64,000 nucleotides of DNA, from assembly GCF_000422245.1 (NCBI RefSeq), contig NZ_ATHI01000005.1, positions 124,001 to 188,000 of the forward strand, read 5' to 3'. Shown here piece after piece: positions 28,043-37,289 of the stretch. The DNA comes from Alkalidesulfovibrio alkalitolerans DSM 16529. GTDB taxonomy: Bacteria > Desulfobacterota > Desulfovibrionia > Desulfovibrionales > Desulfovibrionaceae. The translations under genes were made by a program, and so were the position numbers. The notes below the pieces were generated by a model that saw nothing but the letters and a program-made list of their open reading frames with translations, made no database searches and was not told the origin of the DNA. Positions within the stretch are counted from its first letter, which is position 1. The number at the start of each line of letters is the position of its first letter.

Positions 28043-28462
28043 CTATTTCAGGTCGTGGCCCGTGGTGGTCAGGCCGAGCTTGCCGTGCTTCACGCCCTTG
28101 GTGGAGATGAGGCGCTGCGCCAGATCGCGGATGCGCTTGCCGTTGCCGCGCAGGACCAGCACTTCGAGACAGTTGTGGTGGTCGAGGTGCACGTGCATGG
28201 AGCATTGGATGAGGTCGTGGGCGTCGTGCTGGATCTCGGTCAGCTTCTGGGCCAGGTCGGACTGGTGGTGGTCGTAGACCAGGGAAAGGGTTCCGGCCAG
28301 TTCGCCGTCTGCGTCCTCCCACTCGCGCTGCACGAGCATGTTGCGGATCAGGTCGCGGATGGCCTCGCTGCGCGTCTGGTAGCTTTTCTCCTCGCAGACC
28401 TTGTCGAATTTTTCGAGCAGGTCGGAATCGAGCGAAACGCCGAAACGGATGGTCTGTCCCAT
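28043..28462 (-). CDS. nikR: Nickel-responsive regulator NikR
   Basis: NikR is a ribbon-helix-helix repressor controlled by nickel. The 139-aa protein begins [20 protein letters not shown] with the RHH domain (about 1-50). It has the ACT-like metal domain with HHQ and the nickel ligands in [17 protein letters not shown]. Length and ligands are complete. It starts 4 bp after the methyltransferase gene, with AGGAG upstream, and is followed by folE2. No nickel transport genes are in view. Confidence 0.94.
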   Translation of the reverse strand: MGQTIRFGVSLDSDLLEKFDKVCEEKSYQTRSEAIRDLIRNMLVQREWEDADGELAGTLSLVYDHHQSDLAQKLTEIQHDAHDLIQCSMHVHLDHHNCLEVLVLRGNGKRIRDLAQRLISTKGVKHGKLGLTTTGHDLK

Positions 28463-28466
28463 ACGG

Positions 28467-29165
28467 TCACTCCTGGTCGGGCAACGTCAGTTCCCAGAGG
28501 TTCACGGTCATGGCCGAGGTGGCCGAGGCGCGCTTGGTGGTGCCCAGGTGGGCGACGTTCCAGCCGCACTCGCGGAAGCGGTCCGGAAAGGGCTTGGACA
28601 CGTCGCGCCGGGCCTCGCCGAGCCAGACCCTGCCGCCTTTGGCCAGGGCATGGCGGAAAAGCTTTTCCAGCGGCTCGAAGAAGCGGCGCTCGTAGATCAC
28701 GTCGCCGCCCCAGATGAAGGGGAACGCGCCCGCGCGCACGGCCGGAAAGCGCCAGTCCATGCGCAGCCACAACGGCTGCGGCGCATTGTTGAGGGCAGCG
28801 CTGTCGCGGGCGAAGGCCAAGGGCTCGTGCATGATGTCGAAGGCCGTGACCCGGGCGCCCGCATGGGCCCCGACGATGGCCGAGACGCCCAGGCCGCAGC
28901 CCACGTCCAGGCAGTCCCGGCCCGCGATCTCCTCCCTTCGGGCAATGAGGTGCTCGGCTAGGACCACGCCCGCGGGCCACATCTCGACCCAGTAGGGGAT
29001 CATGTCCTCGGCGTCGGGCCTGTCCTCGGAAAGCTCGTTCCACAAGGTCTCCAGGTCGCCCTCGCGCAGAAAGGTCCACGCGCGGCCCGCAATCTCGACG
29101 GTCAGGGCTTCGCGTCCGGACAGGGACGGGCGGTCGGGCTTGGAAACAGCGGCGGCATGCGGCAT
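28467..29165 (-). CDS. Class I SAM-dependent methyltransferase (methyltransferase-16/ETFB-like)
   Basis: The 232-aa protein shows a SAM-binding motif I ([19 protein letters not shown]), motif II acid (VTAFDI) and a motif III region [15 protein letters not shown] resembling the protein-lysine methyltransferase group. Substrate unknown. It is first of a three-gene set with nikR and folE2. The start used is the ATG at 29163-29165; an internal start cannot be excluded. Confidence 0.75.
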   Translation of the reverse strand: MPHAAAVSKPDRPSLSGREALTVEIAGRAWTFLREGDLETLWNELSEDRPDAEDMIPYWVEMWPAGVVLAEHLIARREEIAGRDCLDVGCGLGVSAIVGAHAGARVTAFDIMHEPLAFARDSAALNNAPQPLWLRMDWRFPAVRAGAFPFIWGGDVIYERRFFEPLEKLFRHALAKGGRVWLGEARRDVSKPFPDRFRECGWNVAHLGTTKRASATSAMTVNLWELTLPDQE

Positions 29166-29240
29166 TAGCTGCCTATAGCCCCATGAACCGGCTTTTTCAA
29201 GGGCCGCGCGGCCTTTGCCGGTCCCGGCCGGGAAAAGCGC

Positions 29241-29270
29241 TTGCGAAAGGTCCTTTAGGCGCTTTACATA
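29241..29270 (+). promoter_or_regulatory. Possible promoter for the gcv operon
   Basis: TTGCGA (29241-29246) and TTACAT/TACATA (29264-29270) have 17-18 bp spacing, about 75 bp before gcvH. The match is weak. No glycine riboswitch pattern is visible between it and gcvH. Confidence 0.3.
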
Positions 29271-29342
29271 GGATGGCGTTTGGGGCTACCCCTGCCAGCG
29301 CGGGGGATACATCAAGGCCCCCGTCATCCCGCAGGAGGACGC

Positions 29343-29723
29343 ATGATTCCCGACGATCTTCTTTATGCCCGGACGCACGAATGGGCCCGCATCGAGGACG
29401 GCGAGGCCGTGCTCGGCATCACCCACTTCGCCCAGGAACAACTCGGCGACCTTACCTATGTGGAACTCCCCGAGGTCGGCCAGGCCCTGACTCAGGGCGA
29501 GGAGATGGGCAGCGTGGAGTCCGTGAAGGCCGCGAGCGAGCTTTACGCCCCGGTCACGGGTGAGGTCATCGCCGTGAACGAGGAATTGGCCGACAACCCC
29601 GGCCTGGTCAACGAGGATCCCTACGGCGAGGGCTGGATGCTGCGCGTGCGGCTTTCCGCCGACCCCGAGGATCTTCTGGAGGCGGCGGACTACGAACGCC
29701 TGATCGAGGACGAGGCCCACTAA
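29343..29723 (+). CDS. gcvH: Glycine cleavage system H protein
   Basis: GcvH carries the lipoyl arm that shuttles the aminomethyl group. The 126-aa protein has the family start ([18 protein letters not shown]), the lipoylated Lys in [17 protein letters not shown] and [15 protein letters not shown]. The ATG at 29343 follows AGGAGGAC. It leads gcvH-gcvPA-gcvPB-lpdA; gcvT is not in the window. Confidence 0.95.
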   Translation: MIPDDLLYARTHEWARIEDGEAVLGITHFAQEQLGDLTYVELPEVGQALTQGEEMGSVESVKAASELYAPVTGEVIAVNEELADNPGLVNEDPYGEGWMLRVRLSADPEDLLEAADYERLIEDEAH

Positions 29724-29766
29724 CGTTTGTTACGCCGCCGCGCCGCGCGGCGGTCCGGAGGCGCGA

Positions 29767-31101
29767 ATGCCCTTCATCCCGCATACGGACGACGACGTCC
29801 GCACAATGCTTGCAACCATCGGCGCGGGCTCCGTGGAGGAACTCTTCGCCGAGATAGGACCAGACCTTCGGCCGCGCTCGTTCGACCTGCCCAAGGGCAT
29901 GAGCGAGATGGCCGTAATGGCGCGCCTTGAGGCCCTGGCAGCGAAAAACGCCTCGGGCCTCAAATCTTTTCTGGGCGCGGGCTTCTACGACCACCACATC
30001 CCGGCGACCGTGGACGCCCTGACCTCGCGCGGCGAGTTCTACACGGCCTACACGCCGTACCAGCCCGAGGCCTCGCAGGGCACGCTGCAGGCCATCTACG
30101 AGTTCCAAAGCGCCATGTGCCGCCTGATGGACATGCACGGCGCCAACGCCTCGGTCTACGACGGCGGCTCGGCCATCTTCGAGGCCATGATGATGGCCGC
30201 GCGCAAGACCCGCCGCCGCCGCTTCGTGATCTCCGAGGCCGTGAGCCCGATCTACCGGATCATGCTCACGTCCTACACGATCAACCTCAATTTCGAGCTG
30301 GTCACCGTGCCGCACGTGAACGGCATGACGGACCTCGCGGGCCTGACCAAGGCCATCGACGCCGAAACCGCGGCCGTGCTCGTGCAGTCGCCCAACTTCT
30401 TCGGCTGCATAACGGACTTCAGCGATCTGTTCGCGGCCGCGCGCGCGGCCGGAGCCGTCTCCGTGGTCTGCGCCAACCCGGTGCTGCAAAGCGTCCTCAA
30501 GACTCCCGGCGCCATGGGCGCGGACGTGGCCGTGGCCGAAGGCCAGGGCCTGGGCCTGCCGCTGTCCTTCGGCGGGCCGTATCTGGGCGTGATGACCTGT
30601 GCCAAGGACATGATCCGTCAGATGCCCGGTCGCATCGTGGGCAAGACCGTGGACGCCGAAGGCAAGCCCGGCTACGTGCTCACCCTGCAGGCGCGCGAGC
30701 AGCACATTCGCCGCGCCAAGGCCACCTCCAACATCTGCTCCAACCAGGCCCTGTGCGCCCTGCGCGCGCTGGTCCACCTTTGCTCGCTTGGCGAGGAGGG
30801 GCTTAAGCGCACCGCCGGGCTTTGCATCGAGCGGGCGCACTACGCGGCCAAACGGCTGTGCGACCTGCCGGGCGTATCCATGATGAACGACGCGCCCTTT
30901 GGCAACGAGTTCGCCGTGCGCCTGCCCGTGAACGCTTACGAGGCCATCGACAAGCTCACGGCCAAGGGCGTGGTGCCGGGCTTTCCGCTCGGCCGCTACT
31001 ATCCGGGCCTGGAGAACTGCCTGCTCGTGGCCTGCACCGAGAAGACGAGCCGCGAGGACATCGGCATCATGGCCGAGATGCTGGGAGGACTTTTGGCATG
31101 A
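29767..31101 (+). CDS. gcvPA: Glycine dehydrogenase (decarboxylating) subunit 1
   Basis: This is the N-terminal half of P protein in the two-subunit form. The 444-aa protein contains FLGAGFYDHHIPATVD, YTPYQPEASQGTLQAIYEFQ and GEGQ-like text (VAEGQGLGLPLSFGGPYLG), and ends with ARE-type text EQHIRRAKATSNICSNQAL. It lacks the PLP lysine, which is in subunit 2. Its stop overlaps the gcvPB start (ATGA), so the two are made in step. Confidence 0.95.
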   Translation: MPFIPHTDDDVRTMLATIGAGSVEELFAEIGPDLRPRSFDLPKGMSEMAVMARLEALAAKNASGLKSFLGAGFYDHHIPATVDALTSRGEFYTAYTPYQPEASQGTLQAIYEFQSAMCRLMDMHGANASVYDGGSAIFEAMMMAARKTRRRRFVISEAVSPIYRIMLTSYTINLNFELVTVPHVNGMTDLAGLTKAIDAETAAVLVQSPNFFGCITDFSDLFAAARAAGAVSVVCANPVLQSVLKTPGAMGADVAVAEGQGLGLPLSFGGPYLGVMTCAKDMIRQMPGRIVGKTVDAEGKPGYVLTLQAREQHIRRAKATSNICSNQALCALRALVHLCSLGEEGLKRTAGLCIERAHYAAKRLCDLPGVSMMNDAPFGNEFAVRLPVNAYEAIDKLTAKGVVPGFPLGRYYPGLENCLLVACTEKTSREDIGIMAEMLGGLLA

Positions 31102-32540
31102 AGACCGTGTTCGAGAAATCCCGTCCCGGCCGCGAGGGCGTGTGGCCCGATGCGCCGCAGAACGGCCCCGAGGCCTACATCCCGGCCGCGCTTCTGCGCT
31201 CTTCCCCGGCGCGGCTGCCCGAACTCTCCGAACTCGACGTGGTGCGCCACTTCTCCGAGTTGTCGCGCAAGAACTTCGGCGTGGACTCCAATTTCTATCC
31301 GCTCGGCTCGTGCACCATGAAGTACAACCCCAAGTTCACCGAAAAGGCCGCCGCCCTGCCGGGCTTCGCGGGCCTGCATCCGGTGCTGCCGCAGCTTCAG
31401 GGCGCGGGCAGGCTCTGCCAGGGCGCGCTCGAGGTCATGCACGACCTCGAACGCTTGCTGTGCGAGATCACGGGCATGGCGGGCTTCACCCTACATCCCA
31501 TGGCCGGGGCGCACGGCGAGCTTGCGGGCTGCATGCTCATCGCCGCCTACCACCACGCCAAGGGCAACGTGAAGAAGAAGGTCATCTGCCCCGACTCGGC
31601 CCACGGCACCAACCCGGCCTCGGCCGCGCTGGCGGGCTACGAGGTGGTGAACATCGAGTCCGTGGACGGCATCGTGGACCCGGCCAAGCTGGCCGAGGTG
31701 CTGGATGACGAGACCGCGGCCCTGATGATGACCTGCCCGAACACGCTTGGCCTCTTCGAGCGCCACCTGCCCGAGATCGTGGCCATGCTGCGCGAGAAGG
31801 ACGCCCTGCTCTACTACGACGGCGCGAACCTGAACGCCATCCTGGGCAAGATGCGCGTGGGCGACGCGGGCTTCGACGTGGTTCACCTGAACCTGCACAA
31901 GACCTTCGGCACCCCGCACGGCGGCGGCGGCCCCGGCTCCGGCCCGGTTGGCGTCTCCGAGCGACTGGTCGAATTCCTGCCCGTCTCGCGCGTGAAAAAG
32001 CTCGAGGACGGCCTGTTCGTGCTCGACTACAACCACCCGAAATCCATCGGCTACGTGGCCCCGTTCTACGGCAACTTCGCGGTCTACCTGAAGGCCTACG
32101 CCTACATCCTGCGCCTGGGCCGCGAAGGGCTCGTTCGCGTCTCGGAGAACGCGGTGCTGGCGGCCAACTACATGCGCAAGCGGCTGGAGCAGCACTTCCA
32201 GATCCCCTACAACCGCACCTGCATGCACGAGTTCGTGGCCTCGGCCGTGGAGCAGGCCAAGAGCGGCGTGCGCGCCCTGGACATCGCCAAGGCGCTGCTC
32301 GACAAGGGGCATCACGCGCCCACGGTCTACTTCCCGCTCATCGTCAAGGAATGCATCATGGTCGAGCCTACGGAGACCGAGTCGCTGGAGACCCTGGACC
32401 GCTTCGTGGACGACCTGATCGAAATCGCCGGGCGCGCCGCGAGCGACCCGGCCTCGGTGCAGGCGGCGCCCGTGACGCTGCCCGTGCGCCGCCTGGACGA
32501 GACGCGCGCCGCGCGCGACATGGACATCGCATCGCTGTGA
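31098..32540 (+). CDS. gcvPB: Glycine dehydrogenase (decarboxylating) subunit 2
   Basis: The 480-aa PLP-binding subunit contains FYPLGSCTMKYNPK, GAHGELAGCMLIAAYH, DSAHGTNPASA and the Schiff-base Lys in NLHKTFGTPHGGGGPGSG. Together with GcvPA it decarboxylates glycine and passes the aminomethyl group to GcvH. The ATG at 31098 overlaps the upstream stop. Length is typical. Confidence 0.96.
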   Translation: MKTVFEKSRPGREGVWPDAPQNGPEAYIPAALLRSSPARLPELSELDVVRHFSELSRKNFGVDSNFYPLGSCTMKYNPKFTEKAAALPGFAGLHPVLPQLQGAGRLCQGALEVMHDLERLLCEITGMAGFTLHPMAGAHGELAGCMLIAAYHHAKGNVKKKVICPDSAHGTNPASAALAGYEVVNIESVDGIVDPAKLAEVLDDETAALMMTCPNTLGLFERHLPEIVAMLREKDALLYYDGANLNAILGKMRVGDAGFDVVHLNLHKTFGTPHGGGGPGSGPVGVSERLVEFLPVSRVKKLEDGLFVLDYNHPKSIGYVAPFYGNFAVYLKAYAYILRLGREGLVRVSENAVLAANYMRKRLEQHFQIPYNRTCMHEFVASAVEQAKSGVRALDIAKALLDKGHHAPTVYFPLIVKECIMVEPTETESLETLDRFVDDLIEIAGRAASDPASVQAAPVTLPVRRLDETRAARDMDIASL

Positions 32541-32554
32541 GCCGGGAGACGGAC

Positions 32555-33907
32555 GTGGACTTCGAGATCGCAGTCATTGGCGGCGGCCCGGCAGGCGTCG
32601 CCGCCGCCAAACGGGCCGTGGCGGCCGGGAAATCCGTCTGCCTCGTGGAGAAGGCGGATCTGGGCGGCACCTGCCTGAACTGGGGCTGCATCCCCACCAA
32701 GTTCCTGCTCGGCGGCACCGCGCCTGTGGAGGAGTTCGAGGCCCAGGCGCGCATGAAGGCAGTGCACGGCGAGGTGCGCGCCGACCTCGCCGCCCTGCAA
32801 GCCCGGAAAGACCGGCTCGTGACGGCCACGCGCAAGGCCGTGGCCAAGGAGCTGGAAAAGCTCGGGGTGACGCTCCTTTACGGCGCGGCCCGCTTCAGCG
32901 GCCCGCAAACGTTCGAAATCGAGGGCCCGGACGGTGGGCGCTCCGTGAGCTTCGGCCGCTGCATCCTGGCCACGGGCTCCGTGACCACGGTTGTGCCGAG
33001 CATGCGGCCCGACGGCGAGTGCGTGCTCGACTCCGACCTGCTCCTCGGCCTGACCGAGGTTCCCGAATCGCTCATCATCGTGGGCGGCGGGGTCATCGGC
33101 CTGGAGATGGGCCAGATATTCGAACGCCTGGGGACGAAGATCACCGTGGTCGAGGCCCTGGACCGCCTGATCCCCTGGGAGGACCCGGAAGTCTCCGAGG
33201 AGATGGCGCGCATCTGCAAGCGCCGCAAATGGACGCTCAAGCTCGAGGCGCGGGTGAAGAGCCTGCGCACGAGCGAGAACCGGGCCGAACTCGTCCTCGA
33301 ATCGGGCGAGACCCTGTACGCGGCCAAGGCGCTGGTCTGCATCGGCCGGCGGCCCGCGACGGACGGACTTTGCGCCGAGAAGGCCGGGATCGTCCTGAAC
33401 CCGCGCGGCTTTACGCAGGTGGACGAATCCCTGCGCGCCTCCCCGGCCGTCTACGCCGTGGGCGACGTGAACGGCCGGGCCATGCTGGCCCACGCGGCCG
33501 AACACCAGGCGCTTTTCGCCGTGGACCACGCCCTGGGCAAGATCACGGCTCCCTATGCCGACGAGGCGCTGCCCTCGTGCATCTACGGCTCGCCCGAGAC
33601 GCTTCGCGTGGGGCGCATGGCGCACGAACTCGAGGCGGCGGGCCTGCCCGCGCGCGTCTCGCGCTTCGCGCTCGCGGCCAACCCCATCGCCCAGGCGCAC
33701 GCCAGCACGCAGGGTTTCGTGAAGGTGGTCTGGTCGGACGGCCGCATCGCGGGCGTCACGGCCATCGGGCACCACGTGGCCAGCCTGGCCACGGCCGCCG
33801 TCCTGCTCGTGCGCCACGCCTACACCCGCGAGGACGTGGAAGGAATCATCTTTCCCCACCCCTCGCTCGACGAGGCGCTCAAGGAAGCCTGCCTCGCGGA
33901 CCGCTAG
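32555..33907 (+). CDS. lpdA: Dihydrolipoamide dehydrogenase (L protein)
   Basis: The FAD-dependent disulfide oxidoreductase reoxidises the lipoyl arm of GcvH. It shows the FAD motif AVIGGGPAGVAAAKRA, the redox disulfide in GGTCLNWGCIPTK, the NAD motif IIVGGGVIGLEMG and the second FAD block YAVGDVNGRAMLAHAA. The C-terminal His-Glu pair is placed as HPSLDE. Two GTG starts exist; 32555 was chosen because CGGGAGA lies 6 nt upstream and the FAD fold starts at once. GTG 32537, overlapping the gcvPB stop, is the alternative. About 450 aa. Confidence 0.92.
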   Translation: MDFEIAVIGGGPAGVAAAKRAVAAGKSVCLVEKADLGGTCLNWGCIPTKFLLGGTAPVEEFEAQARMKAVHGEVRADLAALQARKDRLVTATRKAVAKELEKLGVTLLYGAARFSGPQTFEIEGPDGGRSVSFGRCILATGSVTTVVPSMRPDGECVLDSDLLLGLTEVPESLIIVGGGVIGLEMGQIFERLGTKITVVEALDRLIPWEDPEVSEEMARICKRRKWTLKLEARVKSLRTSENRAELVLESGETLYAAKALVCIGRRPATDGLCAEKAGIVLNPRGFTQVDESLRASPAVYAVGDVNGRAMLAHAAEHQALFAVDHALGKITAPYADEALPSCIYGSPETLRVGRMAHELEAAGLPARVSRFALAANPIAQAHASTQGFVKVVWSDGRIAGVTAIGHHVASLATAAVLLVRHAYTREDVEGIIFPHPSLDEALKEACLADR

Positions 33908-34030
33908 CAGACTGTCCCCAAAGCACCCTCTGCGGCGCTGCCGCGAAAATTCAAGCCCTCGCGCAAACGAACCGCGCGTCGGGCTTGAATTTTTTGTGCG
34001 CCTTGCATCTGGCGCTTTTTGGTCAACCTG
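33908..34030 (+). repeat. Dispersed palindromic repeat, type A (copy 2)
   Basis: The 123-bp palindrome begins at the base after the lpdA stop. Ends are CAGACTGTCCCCAAAGC and, reversed, CAGGTTGACCAAAAAG. Arms CTCTGCGGCGCTGCCGCG and TGCGCCTTGCATCTGGCG flank two matching AT-rich blocks (AAAATTCAAGCCC and GGGCTTGAATTTTT). It separates the convergent lpdA and fliD. Confidence 0.88.
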
Positions 34031-34092
34031 CGGATCGCAGGTTTGTCAGCCCGACGAAACGTCTGGGTAGAGCGTCGGCGAACCGTCCGGGA

Positions 34093-35775
34093 TCAGCTCG
34101 TGGTGAGCTGGGCCAGTTGGCTCTCGAGCTGCGCCTGCAACGAGTTGTAGTGGGAGAGGGTGGTCTCCAGGCGCGCGTACTGGTCTCTCAGCGTGCGCTC
34201 CTTGCGTTCCAGGCGCGCCTCCTCCCAGGCGATCTTGGTCTCCAGGCCGGAGATGATGTCCTTGTAGTTGTTTTCGATGACCTTCAGCGTGCCGGTCTCG
34301 CTGTTGGTTATGTCGGCAAGCGCCTCGGCGAGCTGCAATATCTTGCCCTGCTTCACGGTGACCACGGCCGAGTGCGTGCCGTCCGTGCGCTGCTCGGCCA
34401 GAACGGCCATGCCCGAGGCCGTGGTGCCGTACTTGCCGGTGATTTCCCAGCCGCTGATCGACGCCTCCTGACCGTTGATGAAGGCCGAAACGATCTCTCC
34501 GCCCTGCACGGTGTAGGTGATCTCGTGACGGCCCGCCTTGGTCATGCCGTCCACCAGCGACAGGAAGCTGACCTCGGGCGACTCGGACTCGCCGATGAAA
34601 TCGGCCGCGAAGAACTGCGCCACGGCCATGGGATCCTTGGCGAGCGCCTCGGCGAATATCTCCTCGTCGAGGAGCAGCAGGCCGTGTGTGCTGGAGTGGT
34701 CGTTGGCGTCTGTCAGGATGCCCAGGTGCGAAAGGCTGGAGAATGGGTCGCCCTGCCTGGTCTTCTCGTCGTAATAGACGAACCCGAGCCCCTGGCCGCT
34801 GGTGATGTCGGTCATCCGCCTGCCGACCATCTGCACGCCGTAGTTGCCGGTCATCACCGAGCCTTCGCCGGTGCTGGAGTCGATCTTGGTCATCTCCTGG
34901 ATCGTCGTGCGCACCTCGTTGATCTTGGCCACGAAATCCCGGACGTTTTGCATCACGCTCTCGGTGTCCGTGGCGATGCCGATCCTGACGCCGCCCGGAC
35001 CGGTCACGTCCTTCAGGGTCAGGCTCACGCCCTCGATGACCCCGTCGGCCACGTTGGAGTCGAGTTCGATCCACTTGTCCGCGGCCAGGGGAAAGCCGTC
35101 CACCTTCAGGCGCGCGTTCTGGGCCGCCTGGGTGCACTCGAAATCGTCCGGTCCGAACCCGGACACGGTCGAGGCCGTGACCCGCACGGTGTTGTCCGCG
35201 CCCAGGTCCATGCCGCGCAGTTGCAGGTAGTGCGCCTCGCCGTCGAAGATCAGCTTGGCGCGCACGTCGCCCCCGAGCGAGGGGTTGGAGTTGATCAGGT
35301 GCATCAGCCCCTGGGCCGTGGTTCCGGCCGGGACGCTGATGGCGTGCTCCTTGCCCGCATAGGCGATGGTGATGCTCGCGTCCGTGTCCGCGACCACCGC
35401 GTTCAGGTCGGTGATGGGGCTGGCCGTGTTCACCCAGATGTCGTTTTGCGCCAACTGGTCCACGACTACGACGTGCGTGCCCTCCTCGGCCGCCGCGTCG
35501 GCCGTGGCGGTGATCGCGTCCGCGTTGGTGCTCGAAGCCGTCTTGACCAGGAAGGCCGAGGGCGACTTGAAGTCCACAAGCCAGTCGCGCAGGTCGCGCA
35601 TGGCCTGATTCAGATCCTGCAAGGCCTCGACCTTGGCTTCCCAGTCGGCCTTCCAGTTCTCCATCTGCCGCTTGCGGTGACCCTCCAGGGCGATGGTGGA
35701 CTCGATGATGGCCCCGAAGTCCGTGCCGCTGCCAAGACCCGAGAAGTTTATCTGGCCAGACCAGTAGTCGCTCAT
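34093..35775 (-). CDS. fliD: Flagellar filament capping protein FliD
   Basis: FliD (HAP2) caps the growing filament. The 560-aa protein has the FliD N-terminal motif (GQINFSGLGSGTDFGAIIES). Middle FliD domains follow, with repeated TVRVTASTVSGFGPDDF and QNARLKVDGFPLAADKWIELDS text. It ends with a coiled-coil terminus (LERKERTLRDQYARLETTLSHYNSLQAQLESQL). It lies 15 bp after flgL, last in the hook operon. Identity is clear from both terminal regions. Confidence 0.92.
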   Translation of the reverse strand: MSDYWSGQINFSGLGSGTDFGAIIESTIALEGHRKRQMENWKADWEAKVEALQDLNQAMRDLRDWLVDFKSPSAFLVKTASSTNADAITATADAAAEEGTHVVVVDQLAQNDIWVNTASPITDLNAVVADTDASITIAYAGKEHAISVPAGTTAQGLMHLINSNPSLGGDVRAKLIFDGEAHYLQLRGMDLGADNTVRVTASTVSGFGPDDFECTQAAQNARLKVDGFPLAADKWIELDSNVADGVIEGVSLTLKDVTGPGGVRIGIATDTESVMQNVRDFVAKINEVRTTIQEMTKIDSSTGEGSVMTGNYGVQMVGRRMTDITSGQGLGFVYYDEKTRQGDPFSSLSHLGILTDANDHSSTHGLLLLDEEIFAEALAKDPMAVAQFFAADFIGESESPEVSFLSLVDGMTKAGRHEITYTVQGGEIVSAFINGQEASISGWEITGKYGTTASGMAVLAEQRTDGTHSAVVTVKQGKILQLAEALADITNSETGTLKVIENNYKDIISGLETKIAWEEARLERKERTLRDQYARLETTLSHYNSLQAQLESQLAQLTTS

Positions 35776-35790
35776 GGCGTCTTCCCCGTG

Positions 35791-37278
35791 CTAGAGATAA
35801 TTCAGAAGCGACATGCCCATGACCCGCGACTGGGTGGCGAGCACCGCCTCGTAGATGTACTGGGCGCGCGCCAGGGCGATGGTCAGCCCGGCCGCGTCCG
35901 CGTCTTCCACGCGCGAGAGGTGCGCCTCGGTCGAGGCGCGCACGGCTGTCAGGGACGCCTCCTGGGCGTCCAGGCGGTTCAGGCGCGCGCCCACGACCCC
36001 GGCCTTGGAGAGCAGGTGGTCGTGCGCCTCGCGGATGGCGTCCAGGCAGCGTCCCACGCCGTCCTGGTCGCCCGTCTCCAGATAGCCGATCAGTTCGCCC
36101 ACGGCCTCGAAGAGATTGCCCTGGGAAAGGGCCTGGCTATCCAGGCCGGTCACCGGGTCGCGGATCAGGCCGCCGAATATCTCGCAGCCCACGTTGTTCA
36201 CGGCGATGTCCTGGTCCTTGCCGATGGTCACCCGTATCTCGGCCGAGGCGGGCCGAAGCGTGAAGGAGTCACCCGCCGCAAGGACGTTCGAGCCGTTGGA
36301 GGCCAGGGCCAGCGTCCCGCCGGGCAGGTCGAGCAGGCCGTCCTCGGCCGATCCGCCCGCAACCCAGGTGCGCCCGCCGTCCAGGGAGTAGGAATATTCG
36401 ATGGGACCGACCAGGGTGGGGTCGTTGTCGATGCGCACCTGCACACCGTCCGCGAAGCTGCCCGAGGCGGCGGTGGCGATGCCGGGAGCGCCGTAGCTCG
36501 TGATCTCCACGCTGCGTTCGTCATCGCCCAGATAGCGGGCCTGGGGCCTGACGATCAGGCGCGAGCCCGAAGCCTCGCCATCGGGCCCCGAAACCGTGGT
36601 CCCGGCCGCAAGGGTCAGCCGCGCGCCTGAAAGGTCAAGCGTGGTCTCGCCCGCGCCGAGCACGGCCTCGGTCCAGGTCGCGCCGCCGTCTCGGCTGTAG
36701 CGGTAGGCGATGTCCTCGCCGCCGCCGACCTCGCCGTCCTGGCGGAACTCGACGAGAATCGAGGCGGACGCGGAACCTTCCACGGCCACGATGGAGGAGG
36801 CGTCGATCGCGCCGTCGGGCGAGGTCGCCCACAGGCACTCCTCGTAAGCGTTGCCGCGCGTCTTGTGACCCGCGAAGATGCTCTGGCCCGCGTATTCGGA
36901 GTTGGAAATGGAGACGAGCTGGGCGAAGAGTTCGCGCACCTCCTTGCCGATGGTCGCGCGCTGGTCGGCCGTGATGGTGCCCGTGGCGGCCTGCTCGGCC
37001 TTCTCCAGGATGGAGGTGATGGTCGTGGAGGCCCGGGTGAGCATGGAATCGGCCAGGCCGAGCCAGCCCTGCGCCGCGTCGATGTTCTGCTCGTAGCGCT
37101 CGATCCCGGAAAGCGATGAGCGAAGGCCGAGCACCGTGGCCATGCCCGCCGGATCGTCCGAGGGCGCGTTGATGCGTTTTTGCGTCGCGCTCATCATGTT
37201 CAGCCGCGTGAGGTCGGTCAGCGACGTGTTCATGTGGCGGATGGCATGGCCGTAGATCATGTTCTGACTGACGCGCAT
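35791..37278 (-). CDS. flgL: Flagellar hook-associated protein 3 (FlgL) with inserted Asp-box modules
   Basis: FlgL joins hook to filament. The N-terminus (MRVSQNMIYGHAIRHM, then RINAPSDDPAGMATVLGLRS) and the C-terminus (LNRLDAQEASLTAVRASTEAHLSRVEDADAAGLTIALARAQ) are flagellin-like. At 495 aa it is longer than most FlgL (about 300-400). The extra centre (about 160-340) has two repeated units, each with an Asp-box-like SRDGGATW or SLDGGRTW (near residues 192 and 296) followed by a beta segment ending IVRP or TLRP. The start at 37276-37278 has GAGGAGGG upstream; an ATG five codons earlier is inside that site. Confidence 0.92.
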   Translation of the reverse strand: MRVSQNMIYGHAIRHMNTSLTDLTRLNMMSATQKRINAPSDDPAGMATVLGLRSSLSGIERYEQNIDAAQGWLGLADSMLTRASTTITSILEKAEQAATGTITADQRATIGKEVRELFAQLVSISNSEYAGQSIFAGHKTRGNAYEECLWATSPDGAIDASSIVAVEGSASASILVEFRQDGEVGGGEDIAYRYSRDGGATWTEAVLGAGETTLDLSGARLTLAAGTTVSGPDGEASGSRLIVRPQARYLGDDERSVEITSYGAPGIATAASGSFADGVQVRIDNDPTLVGPIEYSYSLDGGRTWVAGGSAEDGLLDLPGGTLALASNGSNVLAAGDSFTLRPASAEIRVTIGKDQDIAVNNVGCEIFGGLIRDPVTGLDSQALSQGNLFEAVGELIGYLETGDQDGVGRCLDAIREAHDHLLSKAGVVGARLNRLDAQEASLTAVRASTEAHLSRVEDADAAGLTIALARAQYIYEAVLATQSRVMGMSLLNYL

Positions 37279-37289
37279 CGTCGCCCTCC

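Noticed and set aside
29166-29342. Glycine riboswitch before gcvH
   Set aside because: The leader was read for the paired aptamer pattern and none was seen; only a weak promoter and a ribosome site are visible.
33019-36630. Open frame of about 1200 codons crossing lpdA, a palindromic repeat and the antisense of fliD and flgL
   Set aside because: It overlaps three well-supported genes in the wrong frame or strand and shows only low-complexity composition.
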